Shown here: in pieces, positions 60,258-64,000 of the stretch
Numbering within the stretch: position 1 is the stretch's first letter
How the letters are laid out: every line of letters begins with the position of its first letter
Assembly (NCBI RefSeq): GCF_003287495.1
Contig: NZ_PRLE01000005.1
Location: 124,001 to 188,000 of the forward strand
Direction: 5' to 3'
Length of the DNA stretch: 64,000 bases
Source: Faecalibacterium prausnitzii
GTDB lineage: Bacteria; Bacillota; Clostridia; Oscillospirales; Ruminococcaceae
Made by a program: the position numbers and the translations under genes
Notes under the pieces: model-generated
Told to the model about the DNA's origin: nothing
Databases searched by the model: none
Seen by the model: the letters and a program-made list of their open reading frames with translations, nothing else

Positions 60258-60779
60258 CTTACCTCTTTGCCAGAGGTTCCCCTTTGGGGGATCTCTTGGC
60301 AAAGAGGTGACGTTCCCGATGAAACTTTATTGTATTTGCTGGAAAACGTCACGGACTGCCAAGGCCTCCCCTACCAGGGGAGGTGGCACGGCGAAGCCGT
60401 GACGGAGAGGTTGTACAGAGCAGCACCTGCGTTATTCCGCTCAATCAAAAGGCGTCCTTTGTCCAACCTCTCAGTCTCGCTGCGCTCGACAGCTCCCCTG
60501 GCAGGGGAGCCTCTGGCGAAGAGGTTTCGTTTTCGATGAAACTGATTTGTGTTTACTGGAAAACCTCACGGACTGCCAAAGCCTCTCCCTTTGGGAGAGG
60601 TGTCTGCGAAGCAGACGGAGAGGGCAAGGATGCTGCCAAAGAGCCAGACACACAGCGATACGCACCCTGTTTGTCAGAGCCATCGTATCGCAACGCCGCT
60701 GGAGTAATTTCACCGGGCTTGCCCTCTCAGGCGCTGCGCGCCAGCTCCCCCAAAGGGGGAGCCTCTGGCGAAGAGGCTT
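60258..60779. repeat. Composite repeat block, copy group 8
   Basis: Three parts: a short inverted pair CCTCTTTGCCA...TGGCAAAGAGG (60262-60308), a unit at ~60356-60520 with CACGGCGAAGCCGTG and CTCCCCTGGCAGGGGAG type stems, and a unit at ~60572-60777 with CTCTCCCTTTGGGAGAG, GTCTGCGAAGCAGAC and the CAGCGATACG inverted repeat. Units are joined by ACTGGAAAAC-CTCACGGACTGCC spacers. No gene is present in the ~680 bases between the sortase and the DUF4830 gene. Confidence 0.9.
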
Positions 60780-60849
60780 TGTGCATATCCCCAATTCACA
60801 CAGGCATATACTATACGGACACAACCAAATGGGTGGGAGGGAACGGTAT

Positions 60850-61593
60850 ATGTTTGTGGTAACGCTGAAAAAGGCCGGGCTCAAAAAGGTGGGCGTCGGC
60901 GTGATATGCTGTGCGTTGGTGGTGTTCAGCGCGGTGCTGGGGCGGTACATCAGCGGGCGGAGCGTCATGGCGGCCGCCGCGGCCAGCGGCAACAAGATCG
61001 AGAGCGCCCAGGACATCCAGACCTGGTTCACCGGCTATGGGCTGGACGTGGACGCGGCCACCATCGCCGCCGATAAGGTCAAGATCCCCCGCAGGTGGGA
61101 CGACAGCTTTTCGGCCTTCAACGGGGTGGTGCAGCAGAGCGGCATGGACCTGACCCGCTACAAGGGCAAGACCGTGGAAAAATGGACGGCCCTGCTGCCC
61201 GCCGTGAGCAAGGGCGACACCATGAGCTATGGCGTGCTGCTGGTGTACAAGAAAAAGGCCATCGGGGCCTACCTGCTGGAAAAGCCCTCCGGCGTCGTCA
61301 CCGGCCTGAAAGACGCCCAGACCGCTATGGCCATGCAGGAGGCCACGGAAGTCTCGGGGGAAGATTTCAGCGGCGATTGGGGCGAGCGCCATGACGAGGA
61401 GCTCGGCGCCTCCGGGCAGGCCATGGAGACCTCGGGCGAGGATTTCAGCGGGGACTGGGGCGAGCGCCATGACGAGGAGCTGAACGCCTCCGGCCAGAGC
61501 CAGCAGACCTCCGGCGAACCCGAGACGCCTCTGCCGGAAGCGGCCCGCTATACGGACCTCCCGCTGGACGCCGAGGGGTACCCTGTCGAGTGA
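60850..61593 (+). CDS. DUF4830 domain protein with 26-residue tandem repeat
   Basis: A protein of 247 residues: one membrane helix (~8-38), then a DUF4830 domain (~50-155) with IQTWFTGYGLDVD, VKIPRRWDDSFSAFNGVVQQ and the SGMDLTRYKGK stretch. Residues ~167-220 are two near-identical 26-residue units (SGEDFSGDWGERHDEEL...). The C-terminus is acidic and Pro-rich. Function unknown; external face likely. The ATG at 60850 has GGGAGG 9 bases upstream; the open frame upstream is translated repeat element and is excluded. Confidence 0.7.
   Translation: MFVVTLKKAGLKKVGVGVICCALVVFSAVLGRYISGRSVMAAAAASGNKIESAQDIQTWFTGYGLDVDAATIAADKVKIPRRWDDSFSAFNGVVQQSGMDLTRYKGKTVEKWTALLPAVSKGDTMSYGVLLVYKKKAIGAYLLEKPSGVVTGLKDAQTAMAMQEATEVSGEDFSGDWGERHDEELGASGQAMETSGEDFSGDWGERHDEELNASGQSQQTSGEPETPLPEAARYTDLPLDAEGYPVE
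61346..61502 (+). repeat. 78-bp in-frame tandem repeat in the DUF4830 gene
   Basis: Two adjacent copies of about 78 bases, each with GATTTCAGCGG and GGGGCGAGCGCCATGACGAG, differing at a few third positions. Confidence 0.85.
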
Positions 61594-61713
61594 GTGGGAA
61601 AGTGAACAAAAGTCTTTCCCAAAAGCAGAAAATTGTGCAATGATGGTACTTTTGATAAAAGATTATGTTCAATTATACCAAAATTTTCGCGGAAAAATCG
61701 GCAATATGAAAGG

Positions 61714-61742
61714 GTGCAAAAAGAACGACTAAGGTTTATAAT
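61714..61742 (+). promoter_or_regulatory. Likely promoter for ptsH
   Basis: A perfect TATAAT (61737-61742) lies about 100 bases before ptsH; 17 bases upstream is GTGCAA, a weak -35. The 250-base spacer is A/T-rich at first; a second weak pair TTGATA/TATACC is near 61655. Confidence 0.45.
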
Positions 61743-61840
61743 AAGAGTAGTAACATCCCGCAATAAACCAGGGCTTTTATTGCAGACGGGGCCGCGCGGC
61801 TGGCCCGTTCCGTGGATGGATAAGTAAGGAGAAAATGATT

Positions 61841-62098
61841 ATGAAAGAATTCCAGTATACCGTTAAGGATGCATGCGGCATCCACGCACGCCCCGCCGGC
61901 CTGCTCGTGAAGCTGGTCAAGGGCTACGCAAGCACCGCTACCCTTGAAAAGGGCGGCAAGACCTGCGACCTGCGCAAGCTGATGGCTCTGATGGGCATGG
62001 GCGTCAAGCAGGGCGATACCGTTACCGTCAAGGTGGAGGGCGACGATGAGGCCGCTGCCGCAGAGGCGATCCAGAAGTTCCTGAGCGAGAACGTCTGA
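61841..62098 (+). CDS. ptsH: Phosphocarrier protein HPr
   Basis: The phospho-relay protein of the sugar phosphotransferase system, 85 residues. The EI-phosphorylated His15 is in GIHARPAG. At position 46, where Firmicutes normally have the Ser phosphorylated by HPr kinase, the sequence reads DLRKLMALMGMG with Lys46. The ATG at 61841 is 9 bases from AAGGAG; the earlier ATG at 61835 is too close. Followed by a terminator and ptsI. Confidence 0.95.
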   Translation: MKEFQYTVKDACGIHARPAGLLVKLVKGYASTATLEKGGKTCDLRKLMALMGMGVKQGDTVTVKVEGDDEAAAAEAIQKFLSENV

Positions 62099-62116
62099 TC
62101 GCGTGTAATGTCGTGA

Positions 62117-62156
62117 TGAGAAGCCCTCGCGGGAGACTGCGGGGGCTTTTTCGTTC
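62117..62156 (+). terminator. Hairpin terminator between ptsH and ptsI
   Basis: AGCCCTCGC and GCGGGGGCT pair around GGGAGACT, followed by TTTTTCG. It probably sets a higher level of HPr than of enzyme I through partial read-through. Confidence 0.75.
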
Positions 62157-62195
62157 CCAGGCGCAAGAGATTTGAGTGATAAGGAGAAATGAACG

Positions 62196-63842
<1,647 letters not shown>

Positions 63843-63867
63843 GCCCCCTGAAACCAGAAACTTCCAC

Positions 63868-63907
63868 CCCCCGGTGAGGCATTCCCGCCCCGCCGGGGGG
63901 ATTGTTA
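63868..63907 (+). terminator. Terminator after ptsI
   Basis: CCCCCCGG and CCGGGGGG form the stem with a C-rich loop, followed by ATTGTTAT. Confidence 0.65.
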
Positions 63908-63950
63908 TCTGGGGGATCTGGCTTAGAAAGAAGAAAATTCACAAAAACAC

Positions 63951-63979
63951 TTTAAAACCGTGAAGTGCTGTGCTATACT
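63951..63979 (+). promoter_or_regulatory. Extended -10 promoter at the window end
   Basis: TTTAAA (63951-63956), 17 bases ending TGC, TATACT (63974-63979); it should drive a gene beyond 64000. Confidence 0.5.
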
Positions 63980-64000
63980 GAACAAGACGTGGCTGCCGCG

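Noticed and set aside
60547-60849. N-terminal extension of the DUF4830 protein
   Set aside because: The extra ~100 codons are translated repeat element; a good ribosome-binding site precedes the ATG at 60850.

Overview
The window is G+C-rich (about 60% by eye), densely coded Firmicute chromosome. Spore genes, an rpsT-gpr-spoIIP block as in Bacillus, a T-box leader on asnS, strong AGGAGG ribosome-binding sites and many copies of a hairpin-rich interspersed repeat all point to a gut member of the Oscillospiraceae (Faecalibacterium / Subdoligranulum / Gemmiger-like). The genus is an inference; no 16S gene is present.

Layout. 1-6.9 kb: MBOAT acyltransferase (cut by the window edge), DUF4358 lipoprotein, M15 peptidase, then spoVAC-spoVAD-spoVAE, rpsT, gpr and spoIIP. 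6.9-17.2 kb: Wzz-type chain-length protein with a decayed kinase domain, T-box + asnS, mutY, a small membrane protein, an M23-like protein without metal ligands, an aldo/keto reductase, prfC and a GNAT-methyltransferase fusion. 17.4-24.2 kb: HtrA protease, type I pullulanase, a double AAA+ ATPase and a WYL regulator. 24.3-32.7 kb: a leftward aromatic amino-acid operon (pheA-aroB-aroC-aroEK-aroQ-aroF-aroA-tyrA) carrying all seven shikimate steps plus the committed Phe and Tyr enzymes. 32.8-42.2 kb: membrane and lipid genes, a MATE exporter with a structured leader, an FAD oxidoreductase and an RpiR-like regulator with half a DNA-binding domain. 42.3-51.1 kb: PatB/MalY lyase, cyclophilin, a radical-SAM DNA-repair pair, an S24 repressor, two tRNA-Ser genes, TraX, LysR and a secreted lipase with a twin-arginine leader.

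51.1-61.6 kb is the most unusual part. A tandem array of about 310-bp structured repeats is followed by a c-di-GMP-I-type riboswitch with an intrinsic terminator. Behind it lies a pilus locus resembling streptococcal FCT islands: a 1004-residue adhesin/tip pilin, a small coiled-coil protein, a SipA-like signal peptidase whose catalytic Lys is replaced by Gly, a two-domain isopeptide major pilin, a class B sortase, a proline-rich minor/anchor pilin with an LIQTG signal, and a second sortase. The two large pilins carry non-LPXTG signals (VDNG and IDTG followed by a PYI segment). The adhesin is a base-composition mosaic. If the switch is read correctly, c-di-GMP turns on pilus production.

61.6-64 kb: ptsH and ptsI, the general PTS proteins; HPr has Lys instead of Ser at position 46. 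Terminators and promoters are listed where the sequence is convincing. Interspersed repeat copies occur at about 10.3, 17.2, 24.2, 26.5, 27.7, 51.1-51.9, 57.6 and 60.3-60.8 kb.
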